Origin: Oxytricha trifallax
Taxonomy: Eukaryota > Ciliophora > Spirotrichea > Sporadotrichida > Oxytrichidae
Reading direction: 5' to 3'
Assembly: GCA_000711775.1 (NCBI GenBank)
Contig: ARYC01003333.1
Location: forward strand, 1-64,000
Length of the DNA: 64,000 nt
Under the pieces are notes generated by a model. It was given only the letters and a program-made list of their open reading frames with translations. It ran no database searches and was not told the origin of the DNA. Made by a program: the position numbers and the translations under genes. Each line of letters begins with the position of its first letter. Position 1 is the first letter of the stretch. Positions 1 to 15,000 of this stretch are shown here, in pieces.

Positions 1-3000
1 TTTGAGCACCTGGGACGATACAACTAAAATTTGACACTTCATGGATTTCTTGTATAATTTATAGTCAAACCTGAAAATTCTATCTCGTCCATCTTTGAAT
101 TTTTTTTGGATCGGATTCAACTGCAGAGGTCTCAAAAACAATCTATTTAAGGAAGAGTAAGTGAGACATCTGGGTCACCTCTCTGGTTGTCGAGATATTT
201 TGGCCACCAAGGTTTTGCAAAATGGCAATCTTATTATCAGGTTTTCACTGTGAAGCCGATGTCCTAAAATTTTTAAATTGAGCAGGAAATGCTCTCCTTT
301 TGATAAGCTACATTTTCCATGTCTTTGAGCACCTGGTACGATACAACTAAAAATTGACATTTCATGGATTTCTTGTATAACTTATAGGCAAACCTGAAAA
401 TTCTATCTCGGCCATCTTTGAATATTTTTTGGATCGGATTCAACTGCAGAGGTCTCAAAAACAATCTATTTAAGGAAGAATATATGAGACGTCTGGGGCA
501 CCTCTGGTTGTCGAGATATTTTGGCCACCAAGGTTTTGCAAAATGGCAATCTTATTATAGGGTTTTCACATGGAAACCGATGTATTAAAATTTATCAATA
601 AGAAAGGAAATGCTCACCTTTTGATAAGCTAGATTTTCATGTCTTTGAGCACCTGGGACGATACAACTAAAATTTGACACTTCATGGATTTCTTGTATAA
701 TTTATAGGCAAACCTGAAAATTCCTATCTCGGCCATCTTTGAATATTTTTTGGATCGGATTCAACTGCAGAGGTCTCAAAAACAATCTATTTAAGGAAGA
801 ATATATGAGACGTCTGGGGCACCTCTGGTTGTCGAGATATTTTGGCCACCAAGGTTTTGCAAAATGGCAATCTTATTATAGGGTTTTCACATGGAAACCG
901 ATGTATTAAAATTTATCAATAAGAAAGGAAATGCTCACCTTTTGATAAGCTAGATTTTCATGTCTTTGAGCACCTGGGACGATACAACTAAAATTTGACA
1001 CTTCATGGATTTCTTGTATAATTTATAGGCAAACCTGAAAATTCTATCTCGGCCATCTTTGAATATTCTTTGGATCGGATTCAATTGCAGAGGTCTCAAA
1101 AACAATCTATTTAAGGAAGAATATATGAGACATCTGGGGCACCTCTGGTTGTCAGATATTTTGGCCACCAAGGTTTTGCAAAATGGCAATCTTATTATCA
1201 GGTTTTCACTGTGAAGCCGATGTCCTAAAATTTTTCAATTGAGCAGGAAATGCTCTCCTTTTGATAAGCTACATTTCCCATGTCTTTGAGCACCTGGGAC
1301 GATACAACTAAAAATTGACATTTCATGGATTTCTTCTATAACTTATAGGCAAACCTGAAAATTCTATCTCGGCCATCTTTGAATATTTTTTGAATCGGAT
1401 TCAACTAGAGAGGTCTCAAAAACAATCTATTTAAGGAAGAGTAAGTGAGACATCTGGGTCACCTCTGGTTGCCGAGATATTTTGGCCACCAAGGTTTTGC
1501 AAAATGGCAATCTTATTATCAGGTTTTCACTGTGAAGCCGATGTCCTAAAATTTTTCAATTGAGCAGGAAATTCTCTCCTTTTGATAAGCTACATTTCCT
1601 GTGTCTTTGAGCACCTGGGACGATGCAACTAAAATTTGACATTTCATGGATTTCTTGTATAATTTATAGGCAAACCTGAAAATTCTATCTCGGCCATCTT
1701 TGAATATTTTTTGGATCGGATTCAACTGCAGAGGTCTCAAAAACAATCTATTTAAGGAAGAATATATGAGACGTCTGGGGCACCTCTGGTTGTCGAGATA
1801 TTTTGGCCACCAAGGTTTTGCAAAATGGCAATCTTATTATAGGGTTTTCACATGGAAACCGATGTATTAAAATTTATCAATAAGAAAGGAAATGCTCACC
1901 TTTTGATAAGCTAGATTTTCATGTCTTTGAGCACCTGGGACGATACAACTAAAATTTGACACTTCATGGATTTCTTGTATAATTTATAGGCAAACCTGAA
2001 AATTCTATCTCGGCCATCTTTGAATATTTTTTGAATCGGATTCAACTAGAGAGGTCTCAAAAACAATCTATTTAAGGAAGAGTAAGTGAGACATCTGGGT
2101 CACCTCTGGTTGTCGAGATATTTTGGCCACCAAGGTTTTGCAAAATGGCAATCTTATTATCAGGTTTTCACTGTGAAGCCGATGTCCTAAAATTTTTAAA
2201 TTGAGCAGGAAATGCTCTCCTTTTGATAAGCTACATTTTCCATGTCTTTGAGCACCTGGTACGATACAACTAAAAATTGACATTTCATGGATTTCTTGTA
2301 TAACTTATAGGCAAACCTGAAAATTCTATCTCGGCCATCTTTGAATATTTTTTGAATCGGATTCAACTAGAGAGGTCTCAAAAACAATCTATTTAAGGAA
2401 GAGTAAGTGAGACATCTAGGTCACCTCTGGTTGTCGAGATATTTTGGCCACCAAGGTTTTGCAAAATGGCAATCTTATTATCAGGTTTTCACTGTGAAGC
2501 CGATGTCCTAAAATTTTTAAATTGAGCAGGAAATGCTCTCCTTTTGATAAGCTACATTTTCCATGTCTTTGAGCACCTGGTACGATACAACTAAAAATTG
2601 ACATTTCATGGATTTCTTGTATAACTTATAGGCAAACCTGAAAATTCCTATCTCGGCCATCTTTGAATATTTTTTGAATCGGATTCAGCTAGAGAGGTCT
2701 CAAAAACAATCTATTTAAGGAAGAGTAAGTGAGACATCTGGGTCACCTCTGGTTGTCGAGATATTTTGGCCACCAAGGTTTTGCAAAATGGCAATCTTAT
2801 TATCAGGTTTTCACTGTGAAGCCGATGTCCTAAAATTTTTAAATTGAGCAGGAAATGCTCTCCTTTTGATAAGCTACATTTTCCATGTCTTTGAGCACCT
2901 GGTACGATACAACTAAAAATTGACATTTCATGGATTTCTTGTATAACTTATAGGCAAATCTGAAAATTCTATCTCGGCCATCTTTAAATATTTTTTGGAT

Positions 3001-6000
3001 CGGATTCAACTGGAGAGGTCTCAAAAACATTCTATTTAAGGAATAATAAGTGAGACATCTGGGTCACCTCTGGTTGTCGAGATATTTTGGGCACCAAGGT
3101 TTTGCAAAATGGCAATCTTATTATAGCGTTTTCACAGTGAAGCCGATGTCCTAAAATTTTTCAATTGAGCAGGAAATGCTCTCCTTTTGATAAGCTACAT
3201 TTCCTGTGTCTTTGAGCACCTGGGACGATACAACTAAAAATTGACATTTCATGGATTTCTTGTATAACTTATAGGCAAATCTGAAAATTCTATCTCGGCC
3301 ATCTTTAAATATTTTTTGGATCGGATTCAACTGGAGAGGTCTCAAAAACAATCTATTTAAGGAAGAATAAGTGAGACATCTGGGTCACCTCTGGTTGTCG
3401 AGATATTTTGGCCACCAAGGTTTTGCAAAATGGCAATCTTATTATAGGTTTTCACAGTGAAGCCGATGTCCTAAAATTTTTCAATTGAGCAGGAAATGCT
3501 CTCCTTTTGATAAGCTACATTTCCCATGTCTTTGAGCACCTGGGACGATACAACTAAAAATTGACATTTCATGGATTTATTGTATAACTTATAGGCAAAC
3601 CTGAAAATTCTATCTCGGCCATCTTTGAATATTTTTTGAATCGGATTCAACTAGAGAGGTCTCAAAAACAATCTATTTAAGGAAGAGTAAGTGAGACATC
3701 TGGGTCACCTCTGGTTGTCGAGATATTTTGGCCACCAAGGTTTTGCAAAATGGCAATCTTATTATAGGTTTTCACTGGAAGCCGATGTAATAAAATTTTT
3801 CAATTAAGCAGGAAATGCTCACCTTTGATAAGCTACATTTCCCATGTCTTTGAGCACCTGGGACGATACAACTAAAAATTGACACTTCAGGATTTCTTGT
3901 ATAACTTATAGGCAAACCTGAAAATTCTATCTCGGCCATCTTTGAATATTTTTTGAATCGGATTCAACTAGAGAGGTCTCAAAAACAATATATTTAAGGA
4001 AGAGTAAGTGAGACATCTGGGTCACCTCTGGTTGTCGAGATATTTTGGCCACCAAGGTTTTGCAAAATGGCAATCTTATTATCAGGTTTTCACTTTGAAG
4101 CCGATGTCCCAAAATTTTTCAATTGAGCAGGAAATGCTCTCCTTTTGATAAGCTACATTTCCCATGTCTTTGAGCACCTGGGACGATACAACTAAAAATT
4201 GACATTTCATGGATTTCTTGTATAACTTATAGGCAAACCTGAAAATTCTATCTCGGCCATCTTTGAATATTTTTTGAATCGGATTCAACTAGAGAGGTCT
4301 CAAAAACAATCTATTTAAGGAAGAGTAAGTGAGACATCTGGGTCACCTCTGGTTGTCGAGATATTTTGGCCACCAAGGTTTTGCAAATGGCAATCTTATT
4401 ATAGGTTTTCACATAGAAGCCGATGTACCAAAATTTTTCAATTGAACAGGAAATGCTCTCCTTTTGATAAGCTACATTTCCCATGTCTTTGAGCACCTGG
4501 GACGATACAACTAAAAATTGACATTTCATGGATTTCTTGTATAACTTATAGGCAAACCTGAAAATTCTATCTCGGCCATCTTTGAATATTTTTTGAATCG
4601 GATTCAACTAGAGAGGTCTCAAAAACAATCTATTTAAGGAAGAGTAAGTGAGACATCTGGGTCACCTCTGGTTGCCGAGATATTTTGGCCACCAAGGTTT
4701 TGCAAAATGGCAATCTTATTATCAGGTTTTCACTGTGAAGCCGATGTCCCAAAATTTTTCAATTGAGCAGGAAATGCTCTCCTTTTGATAAGCTACATTT
4801 CCCATGTCTTTGAGCACCTGGGACGATACAACTAAAAATTGACATTTCATGGATTTCTTGTATAATTTATAGGCAAACCTGAAAATTCTATCTCGGCCAT
4901 CTTTAAATATTTTTTGAATCGGATTCAACCAGAAGGTCTCAAAAACAATCTATTTAAGGAAGAATAAGTGAGACATCTGGGTCACCTCTGGTTGTCGAGA
5001 TATTTTGGCCACCAAGGTTTTGCAAAATGGCAATCTTATTATCAGGTTTTCACTGTGAAGCCGATGTCCTAAAATTTTTCAATTGAGCAGGAAATGCTCT
5101 CCTTTTGATAAGCTACATTTCCCATGTCTTTGAGCACCTGGGACGATACAACTAAAAATTGACATTTCATGGATTTCTTGTATAACTTATAGGCAAACCT
5201 GAAAATTCTATCTCGGACATCTTTGAATATTTTTTGAATCGGATTCAACTAGAGAGGTCTCAAAAACAATCTATTTAAGGAAGAATAAGTGAGACATCTG
5301 GGTCACCTCTGGTTGTCGAGATATTTTGGCCACCAAGGTTTTGCAAAATGGCAATCTTATTATAGGTTTTCACATGGAAGCCGATGTACCAAAATTTTTC
5401 AATTAAGCAGGAAATGCTCACCTTTTGATAAGCTACATTTCCCATGTCTTTGAGCACCTGGGACGATACAACTAAAATTGACATTTCATGGATTTCTTGT
5501 ATAACTTATAGGCAAACCTGAAAATTCTATCTCGGACATCTTTGAATATTTTTTGAATCGGATTCAACTAGAGAGGTCTCAAAAACAATCTATTTAAGGA
5601 AGAGTAAGTGAGACATCTGGGTCACCTCTGGTTGTCGAGATATTTTGGCCACCAAGGTTTTGCAAAATGGCAATCTTATTATAGGTTTTCACTGGAAGCC
5701 GATGTACTAAAATTTTTCAATTGAGCAGGAAATACTCTCCTTTTGATAAGCTACATTTCCCATGTCTTTGAGCACCTGGGACGATACAACTAAAAATTGA
5801 CATTTCATGGATTTCTTGTATAACTTATAGGCAAACCTGAAAATTCTATCTCGGACATCTTTAAATATTTTTTGAATCGGATTCAACTAGAAGGTCTCAA
5901 AAACAATCTATTTAAGGAAGAATAAGTGAGACATCTGGGTCACCTCTGGTTGTCGAGATATTTTGGCCACCAAGGTTTTGCAAAATGGCAATCTTATTAT

Positions 6001-9000
6001 CAGGTTTTCACTGTGAAGCCGATGTCCCAAAATTTTTCAATTGAGCAGGAAATGCTCTCCTTTGATAAGCTACATTTCCCATGTCTTTGAGCACCTGGGA
6101 CGATACAACTAAAAATTGACATTTCATGGATTTCTTGTATAACTTATAGGCAAACCTGAAAATTCTATCTCGGCCATCTTTGAATATTTTTTGAATCGGA
6201 TTCAACTAGAGAGGTCTCAAAAACAATCTATTTAAGGAAGAGTAAGTGAGACATCTGGGTCACCTCTGGTTGCCGAGATATTTTGGCCACCAAGGTTTTG
6301 CAAAATGGCAATCTTATTATCAGGTTTTCACTGTGAAGCCGATGTCCCAAAATTTTTCAATTGAGCAGGAAATGCTCTCCTTTTGATAAGCTACATTTCC
6401 CATGTCTTTGAGCACCTGGGACGATACAACTAAAAATTGACATTTCATGGATTTCTTGTATAACTTATAGGCAAACCTGAAAATTCTATCTCGGCCATCT
6501 TTGAATATTTTTTGAATCGCATTCAACTAGAGAGGTCTCAAAAACAATCTATTAAGGAAGAGTAAGTGAACATCTGGTCACCTCTGGTTGTCGAGATATT
6601 TCGGCCACCAAGGTTTTGCAAAATGGCAATCTTATTATAGGTTTTCACTGGAAGCCGATGTACTAAAATTTTTAAATTGAGCAGGAAATACTCTCCTTTT
6701 GATAAGCTACATTTCCCATGTCTTTGAGCACCTGGGACGATACAACTAAAAATTGACATTTCATGGATTTCTTGTATAACTTATAGGCAAACCTGAAAAT
6801 TCTATCTCGGCCATCTTTGAATATTTTTTGAATCAGATTCAACTAGAGAGGTCTCAAAAACAATATATTTAAGGAAGAGTAAGTGAGACATCTGGGTCAC
6901 CTCTGGTTGTCGAGATATTTTGGCCACCAAGGTTTTGCAAAATGGCAATCTTATTATCAGGTTTTCACTGTGAAGCCGATGTCCTAAAATTTTTAAATTG
7001 AGCAGGAAATGCTCTCCTTTTGATAAGCTACATTTCCCATGTCTTTGAGCACCTGGGACGATACAACTAAAAATTGACATTTCATGGATTTCTTGTATAA
7101 CTTATAGGCAAACCTGAAAATTCTATCTCGGCCATCTTTGAATATTTTTTGAATCGGATTCAACTAGAGAGGTCTCAAAAACAATCTATTTAAGGAAGAG
7201 TAAGTGAGACATCTGGGTCACCTCTGGTTGTCGAGATATTTTGGCCACCAAGGTTTTGCAAAATGGCAATCTTATTATCAGGTTTTCACTGTGAAGCCGA
7301 TGTCCCAAAATTTTTAAATTGAGCAGGAAATGCTCTCCTTTTGATAAGCTACATTTCCCATGTCTTTGAGCACCTGGGACGATACAACTAAAAATTGACA
7401 TTTCATGGATTTCTTGTATAACTTATAGGCAAACCTGAAAATTCTATCTCGGCCATCTTTGAATATTCTTTGAATCGGATTCAACTACAGAGGTCTCAAA
7501 AACAATCTATTTAAGGAAGAATAAATGAGACATCTGGGGCACCTCTGGTTGTCGAGATATTTTGGCCACCAAGGTTTTGCAAAATGGGAATCTTATTATC
7601 AGGTTTTCACTGTGAAGCCGATGTCCTAAAATTTTTCAATTGAGCAGGAAATGCTCTCCTTTTGATAAGCTACATTTCCCATGTCTTTGAGCACCTGAGA
7701 CGATAAACTAAAAATTGACATTTCATGGATTTCTTGTATAACTTATAGGCAAACCTGAAAATTCTATCTCGGCCATCTTTGAATATTTTTTGAATCGGAT
7801 TCAACCAGAGAGGTCTCAAAAACAATCTATTTAAGGAAGAGTAAGTGAGACATCTGGGTCACCTCTGGTTGTCGAGATATTTTGGCCACCAAGGTTTTGC
7901 AAAATGGCAATCTTATTATCAGGTTTTCACTGTGAAGCCGATGTCCTAAAATTTTTCAATTGAGCAGGAAATGCTCTCCTTTTGATAAGGTACATTTCCC
8001 ATGTCTTTGAGCACCTGGGACGATACAACTAAAAATTGACATTTCATGGATTTCTTGTATAACTTATAGGCAAACCTGAAAATTCTATCTCGGCCATCTT
8101 TAAATATTTTTTGAATCGGATTCAACTAGAAGGTCTCAAAAACAATCTATTTAAGGAAGAATAAGTGAGACATCTGGGTCACCTCTGGTTGTCGAGATAT
8201 TTTGGCCACCAAGGTTTTGCAAAATGGCAATCTTATTATCAGGTTTTCACTGTGAAGCCGATGTCCTAAAATTTTTAAATTGAGCAGGAAATGCTCTCCT
8301 TTTGATAAGCTACATTTCCCATGTCTTTGAGCACCTGGGACGATACAACTAAAAATTGACATTTCATGGATTTCTTGTATAACTTATAGGCAAACCTGAA
8401 AATTCTATCTCGGACATCTTTGAATATTTTTTGAATCGGATTCAACTAGAGAGGTCTCAAAAACAATATATTTAAGGAAGAGTAAGTGAGACATCTGGGT
8501 CACCTCTGGTTGTCGAGATATTTTGGCCACCAAGGTTTTGCAAAATGGCAATCTTATTATCAGGTTTTCACTGTGAAGCCGATGTCCTAAAATTTTTAAA
8601 TTGAGCAGGAAATGCTCTCCTTTTGATAAGCTACATTTCCCATGTCTTTGAGCACCTGGGACGATACAACTAAAAATTGACATTTCATGGATTTATTGTA
8701 TAACTTATAGGCAAACCTGAAAATTCTATCTCGGCCATCTTTGAATATTTTTTGAATCGGATTCAACTAGAGAGGTCTCAAAAACAATCTATTTAAGGAA
8801 GAGTAAGTGAGACATCTGGGTCACCTCTGGTTGTCGAGATATTTTGGCCACCAAGGTTTTGCAAAATGGCAATCTTATTATCAGGTTTTCACTGTGAAGC
8901 CGATGTCCCAAAATTTTTCAATTGAGCAGGAAATGCTCTCCTTTTGATAAGCTACATTTCCCATGTCTTTGAGCACCTGGGACGATACAACTAAAAATTG

Positions 9001-10955
9001 ACATTTCATGGATTTCTTGTATAACTTATAGGCAAACCTGAAAATTCTATCTCGGCCATCTTTGAATATTTTTTGAATCGGATTCAACTAGAGAGGTCTC
9101 AAAAACAATCTATTTAAGGAAGAGTAAGTGAGACATCTGGGTCACCTCTGGTTGCCGAGATATTTTGGCCACCAAGGTTTTGCAAAATGGCAATCTTATT
9201 ATCAGGTTTTCACTGTGAAGCCGATGTCCCAAAATTTTTCAATTGAGCAGGAAATGCTCTCCTTTTGATAAGCTACATTTCCCATGTCTTTGAGCACCTG
9301 GGACGATACAACTAAAAATTGACATTTCATGGATTTCTTCTATAACTTATAGGCAAACCTGAAAATTCTATCTCGGCCATCTTTGAATATTTTTTGAATC
9401 GGATTCAACTAGAGAGGTCTCAAAAACAATATATTTAAGGAGAGTAAGTGAGACATCTGGGTCACCTCTGGTTGTCGAGATATTTTGGCCACCAAGGTTT
9501 TGCAAAATGGCAATCTTATTATCAGGTTTTCACTGTGAAGCCGATGTCCCAAAATTTTTAAATTGAGCAGGAAATGCTCTCCTTTTGATAAGCTACATTT
9601 CCCATGTCTTTGAGCACCTGGGACGATACAACTAAAAATTGACATTACATGGATTTCTTGTATAACTTATAGGCAAATGAAAATTCTATCTCGGCCATCT
9701 TTGAATATTTTTTGAATCGGATTCAACTAGAGAGGTCTCAAAAACAATATATTTAAGGAAGAGTAAGTGAGACATCTGGGTCACCTCTGGTTGCCGAGAT
9801 ATTTTGGCCACCAAGGTTTTGCAAAATGGCAATCTTATTATCAGGTTTTCACTGTGAAGCCGATGTCCCAAAATTTTTCAATTGAGCAGGAAATGCTCTC
9901 CTTTTGATAAGCTACATTTCCCATGTCTTTGAGCACCTGGGACGATACAACTAAAAATTGACATTTCATGGATTTCTTGTATAACTTATAGGCAAACCTG
10001 AAAATTCTATCTCGGCCATCTTTGAATATTTTTTGAATTGGATTCAACTAGAGAGGTCTCAAAAACAATCTATTTAAGGAAGAGTAAGTGAGACATCTGG
10101 GTCACCTCTGGTTGTCGAGATATTTTGGCCACCAAGGTTTTGCAAAATGGCAATCTTATTATCAGGTTTTCACTGTGAAGCCGATGTCCCAAAATTTTTA
10201 AATTGAGCAGGAAATGCTCTCCTTTTGATAAGCTACATTTCCCATGTCTTTGAGCACCTGGGACGATACAACTAAAAATTGACATTTCATGGATTTCTTC
10301 TATAACTTATAGGCAAACCTGAAAATTCTATCTCGGCCATCTTTGAATATTTTTTGAATCGGATTCAACTAGAGAGGTCTCAAAAACAATATATTTAAGA
10401 AGAGTAAGTGAGACATCTGGGTCACCTCTGGTTGTCGAGATATTTTGGCCACCAAGGTTTTGCAAAATGGCAATCTTATTATCAGGTTTTCACTGTGAAG
10501 CCGATGTCCTAAAATTTTTAAATTGAGCAGGAAATGCTCTCCTTTTGATAAGCTACATTTCCCATGTCTTTGAGCACCTGGGACGATACAACTAAAAATT
10601 GACATTTCATGGATTTCTTGTATAACTTATAGGCAAACCTGAAAATTCTATCTCGGCCATCTTTGAATATTTTTTGAATCAGATTCAACTAGAGAGGTCT
10701 CAAAAACAATCTATTTAAGGAAGAGTAAGTGAGACATCTGGGTCACCTCTGGTTGCCGAGATATTTTGGCCACCAAGGTTTTGCAAAATGGCAATCTTAT
10801 TATCAGGTTTTCACTGTGAAGCCGATGTCCCAAAATTTTTAAATTGAGCAGGAAATGCTCTCCTTTTAATAAGCTACATTTCCCATGTCTTTGAGCACCT
10901 GGGACGATACAACTAAAAATTGACATTTCATGGATTTCTTGTATAACTCATAGGC
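1..10955. repeat. 320-bp satellite array, about 34 units, left end outside window
   Basis: Head-to-tail units of 320-321 bp; the phrase GTCTTTGAGCACCTGG recurs at about 321, 641, 961, 1281, 1601 and so on to about 10890. Most units are highly alike. Units in the first 2 kb are more diverse, with a variant carrying TCTGGGGCACC plus ATGGAAACCGATG at about 500-650, 820-960 and 1780-1925. The unit is less A+T rich than the flanking DNA. Its length is not a multiple of three, so the 60-98 residue minus-strand frames it contains change phase each unit and are not a plausible repeat protein. The array stops abruptly near 10955 at the start of a dispersed repeat. Role unknown; centromere-like or other heterochromatic DNA is possible. 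Confidence 0.97.
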
Positions 10956-10956
10956 A

Positions 10957-11510
10957 AAATATTTAATATTTGTCATCGTTTTTTTGCATTTTCCTTAACG
11001 AAATGCATACTTTTTTTTCATTTTTAAAAATTAAAATTGCTCTATGAAATTTCTCGACAAACCAGTCTGTTAATTACTGAGCGCAGATCACGAATACGCT
11101 TCTGAGCTATCCTTTGGACATTCGATGATCACGAACAAGGCAAGAGAAGATATGCTGCTTCAATTGAGTGATCTCATAGGCTGCGAGAGCCCGTTCAAGA
11201 AATGGAAACACTTTCCCATATATTTGCAATTAGGATCAAAATCATTGGTTTCCTTGGTAGATCAAAGTCAGAGTTGATAAATATTTAATGGTTCACGAGA
11301 TAGCTTTTGAGAAAGTTTACTGCAATTTCACTTTAAAAGTCATTGTTTGATTATGAAAGTCATTTATCCTCTGCCTCGTCACATCAATCTCTCTGTTAAT
11401 TTTGTCATTTCTCTCATTGTCTTATTGATGAAAAAAGAATATATTCTTGGCCTAGGCAAGGGTCTTCTTTGTCATAGTATGCATAAAGGGTAGTCATATC
11501 ATGGTCCATT
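10957..11510 (+). repeat. dispersed repeat of about 550 bp, copy 1
   Basis: Resembles 11737-12035 and 45692-46245 along its length. Shared landmarks are a segment like CGAAACGCATACTTTT, then TTTCTCGACCAA, GATCACGAA, TAGGCTTAGAGAGCCCG and TTCTCTCATTGTCTTATTGA. This copy starts directly at the satellite edge and is diverged from the others. No inverted ends or target duplication were found, and no coding frame is claimed. It could be a short non-autonomous element or an old duplicated gene fragment. Confidence 0.8.
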
Positions 11511-11736
11511 GTTCATAGAGTTTAAGTCATTAGTAATAGAGTTTAAGTCAATTTCTCATAATAAAATAAATCCTTATAAAATTTTATACCGTTTCAACCA
11601 AAAATATCCTAAATTTAGATAATAATTTAATAAATCTTTCGTAAATTAAAGCCAAATAATGACTTATTTTCATGTATAAAATTTATCAATGAGTATTGAA
11701 AATTATTAAAATTTTATGATTTTTTTATTTAAAAAT

Positions 11737-12035
11737 GATAAATTTTGCATCGGGTTTATGGCGTTTTCTTTAACGAAACGCATACTTTTTGTCATTTTCG
11801 AAAAAATTAAAACTGCTCTCCGAAATTTCTCGACCAACCAGTCTTGTTAATAACGGGGCGCTGATCACGATTACGCTATCAGAGTTGATTTTTGGACACG
11901 CCGATGACCACGAACGAGGCTGGAGAATATATGCTCTGACTCAATTGAGTGTTTTCATAGGCTTAGAGAGCCCGCACAAAAAATTCAGCACCCCTCCCTA
12001 TCCCCGCTATTCAGGATCCGATTTGAGTAATTGAG
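11737..12035 (+). repeat. dispersed repeat, copy 2 (5' part only)
   Basis: Matches roughly the first 300 bases of the family: ACGAAACGCATACTTTTTG at the start and TAGGCTTAGAGAGCCCGCAC towards the end. After the pyrimidine-rich CCCCTCCCTATCCCCGCT the similarity stops. It lies 230 bases downstream of copy 1 in the same orientation, so the two may be a tandem pair with a truncated second member. An 81-residue standard-code frame begins at 11789, but it only reads through the repeat and is not conserved as a frame in the other copies. Confidence 0.8.
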
Positions 12036-15000
12036 CATGACTCTATTGAGGTTCTATGTCTTAAATGTCTATTTAATTTATATATAAAATTAATAATTTT
12101 TTGTGTCAATAAAATAATAAATGCTTTTCATTTTAAATCACGATTATTGTTTCTTAATTTGTTTACATATATAATAATTTAAGCTATCATTCATTTTTCA
12201 TTTAAAATATTTGAATCACCTAATCTATTTGAAATTAATTTTAGGAAATTATCTGATAAAACAAATAAGTAAGAATTTAAATAATTGTAAAATAAAAGTA
12301 ATAAAACATCGTTTTGGATGGATGAGATATTTTATTATTTTTATTTTTAAAAATCTATTTTTGCACAAGACCTTCTGCTTATAAAATAAGTTAAAATTCC
12401 TATACAAATAAATTATTTTAAATTCTTAAACTTATCTTACGCAGATTACATACAACTTTTAATGAATCCATATGTCTTCTTAAATATAATTAGAAGATGT
12501 CTCAAACTAAATAAATATAAAATTCTTACTCATCAAATGCATCAATATTTCATATGTAAAATTTAAATATAATAATCAAATATACAATTAGATTGATAAT
12601 TTAATTTTTGCAATTTCAATTATTTTTTAAATATTTATCTTTACTCATTTTTTATATTTATTTGTAGCATTTAACATATTTATCATAAAATTTATATTAA
12701 TTTATTTTTAATTTTTTGGAAATTGACAGTTATATTTTTATTTATAGATTTCTATGTCTTTACTCCTAATTTATCTTTAACATCTTTTTTAATAACAATT
12801 TTATAATTACTATTAAATTAATTTCAAATGATATAAAGCCCCATCGATAAATTTAGAAGCGATGATAGGAGTTTAGATAAAAAAAGAGTAAGAATTAATT
12901 ATTATTGACGTATAATTTTAATTTTTGGGCTAATTATTAAAACTATTGGCTCGAATAATTATAGACATTTTTGGATACATATAATATCAAATTATATTTA
13001 AACATATTGCTAATTTGTGGGAGTTTTAATATTTTAAACTTATATTTGAATTATTTTCTTGCAATTTCCCAATTTTAAAGATACTATATTAATACTGTTA
13101 TAAAACATAAGTAGTTACTAATTATTCAATTTATATTATTTTATTTATTTTGGTGAAATTTTACCTTTAAAGTATCTATCTTTTGGATTATTTTTTTATT
13201 AGAATATTTAAATTATTTAGACTAGAATAAATATACAATAATAAATATTGCTTGAATCATCTTAATAATTTTTTAAAAAAATTAATGCATTGATAGATAT
13301 GTGCCTTTATTGACATTAGTACTGACACTCCATACTTTATAATTTTTAATGAAAGACTTTATTGATAAATTCAAAGTAATATTTTTAATTTTAAATAAAA
13401 CTATTTAATTTGATTTTTAAATTTTATAATATATTAAAAAGTTAAAAGTAATAATTCCATTTAAAAATGATTAAATTAAATTAGATTGACTTAAAATGCG
13501 TTAAGTGAGTACAAAGGTATGGAATAAATTATTTTAACTTTCTTACATTGAAGTAATAATTAAGTAATAAATATCATATATAGAAATTTAAATGATTATA
13601 ATTATCAATTAAGACTCAATGATGGTAATAAACAAGATAAACTTTCCCAAATATTGATGTTTTTCTTTTTCTTGGACTTAAAGCTCAATATAGAGCTTCC
13701 TTCGTATCAGAACTTAACATGTAATAGTGAGTCATGGATATATTTGCTAAATATTGTTATATCACTATACTAAAATTGATTTCATTAGTGAATTCAAGTC
13801 TTTTGGAAACTTTAACGTCCATTATGGTTAAAATTATTCTCATCAGCTCATTTATAAATGCATCACATCTTACTTTATAGCCAAAATATTTAGTTCTGTT
13901 ATTTTATTTAGTTAGTAGCATCTTCTTTGGAATCTAATAATATTTTGGAAACCCTCTTAACATATTAAATTAATGAAACTCATAAATATAATTGATTGTG
14001 ATTAAAATCAGATTACATTGAGATAAATTATTACATTTACAATCAAAATATAAAATTTACTTTTATATGCATTATTTGTTGTAATTATTTTATCAGAGGT
14101 GTTCAAATAATATTACTAAAAATATATAAAATAAGCAGATATACTTAAGCAATTATCAATTAATGTGAATATTTAATCAGAAATAATAGCTCTTCTAAAA
14201 ATATGAAATCTCTATTTGTGTTGGTTTTACTTTATCTTAAGTTAACTAAAATTATTTATTTTAATTAATGAATGAATATAATTACAGAGCTTTTTTAATT
14301 TTATAAATGTTTGCTTATTCTTTTCATTAATTAGTTAAAATATTTTATATGCTTTTTTTACAAATTATCTTTTAGTAGTTGTGTAACCAATTCTTGTAAA
14401 TGTAAGATAAGAACAACCACAGTTATTGGTGTATTTATATTCAAAGTTACGAACTGCTAATTAAACGGTTTAATTGAAGTCAATTATTATTGTTAAAATA
14501 AGATTTAAATCAAAATAACATATTGTGATAACTATGAAACAATAAATGCTATCATTGTGAATATATCACAGTGTATCAATCTCCTCTTCCTACTGCATCA
14601 ATCTTCTTTTCAATAGAATTATTAAATAGTATAAATGTTGTTTTTTGCATTATTAATTACTCAAGATTGAGACTGCTTATATTTATGCCAAATTAGTAAC
14701 GTAATGAAATCATTTAATATTTATAAGCTTTATATATAAAGGCACATTTTATAAATTAAATTGTCATCATGTATTATATTAGGATGTACAAATCAATTCT
14801 TAGATAATTTTTATGTAAATTATAGCAACAAAAAAAAGAGTTAAATAATTTTTGAGTTTACAACTTATAAAACTATATGAATTATATTATTAAGTTAATA
14901 ATTTGATATTTTTATATTATAATAGAGCCTTTCCTAAAGATTTTAAATATAATAATGTTTAATTTAATCACAAAAAAAGATTGCATGCTTTAAAATTTAG

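Noticed and set aside
175-10926. About thirty overlapping 60-98 residue frames on the minus strand of the 320-bp array
   Set aside because: They repeat because the DNA repeats. The unit length of 320-321 bp shifts frame every unit and there is no sign of selection on any frame.
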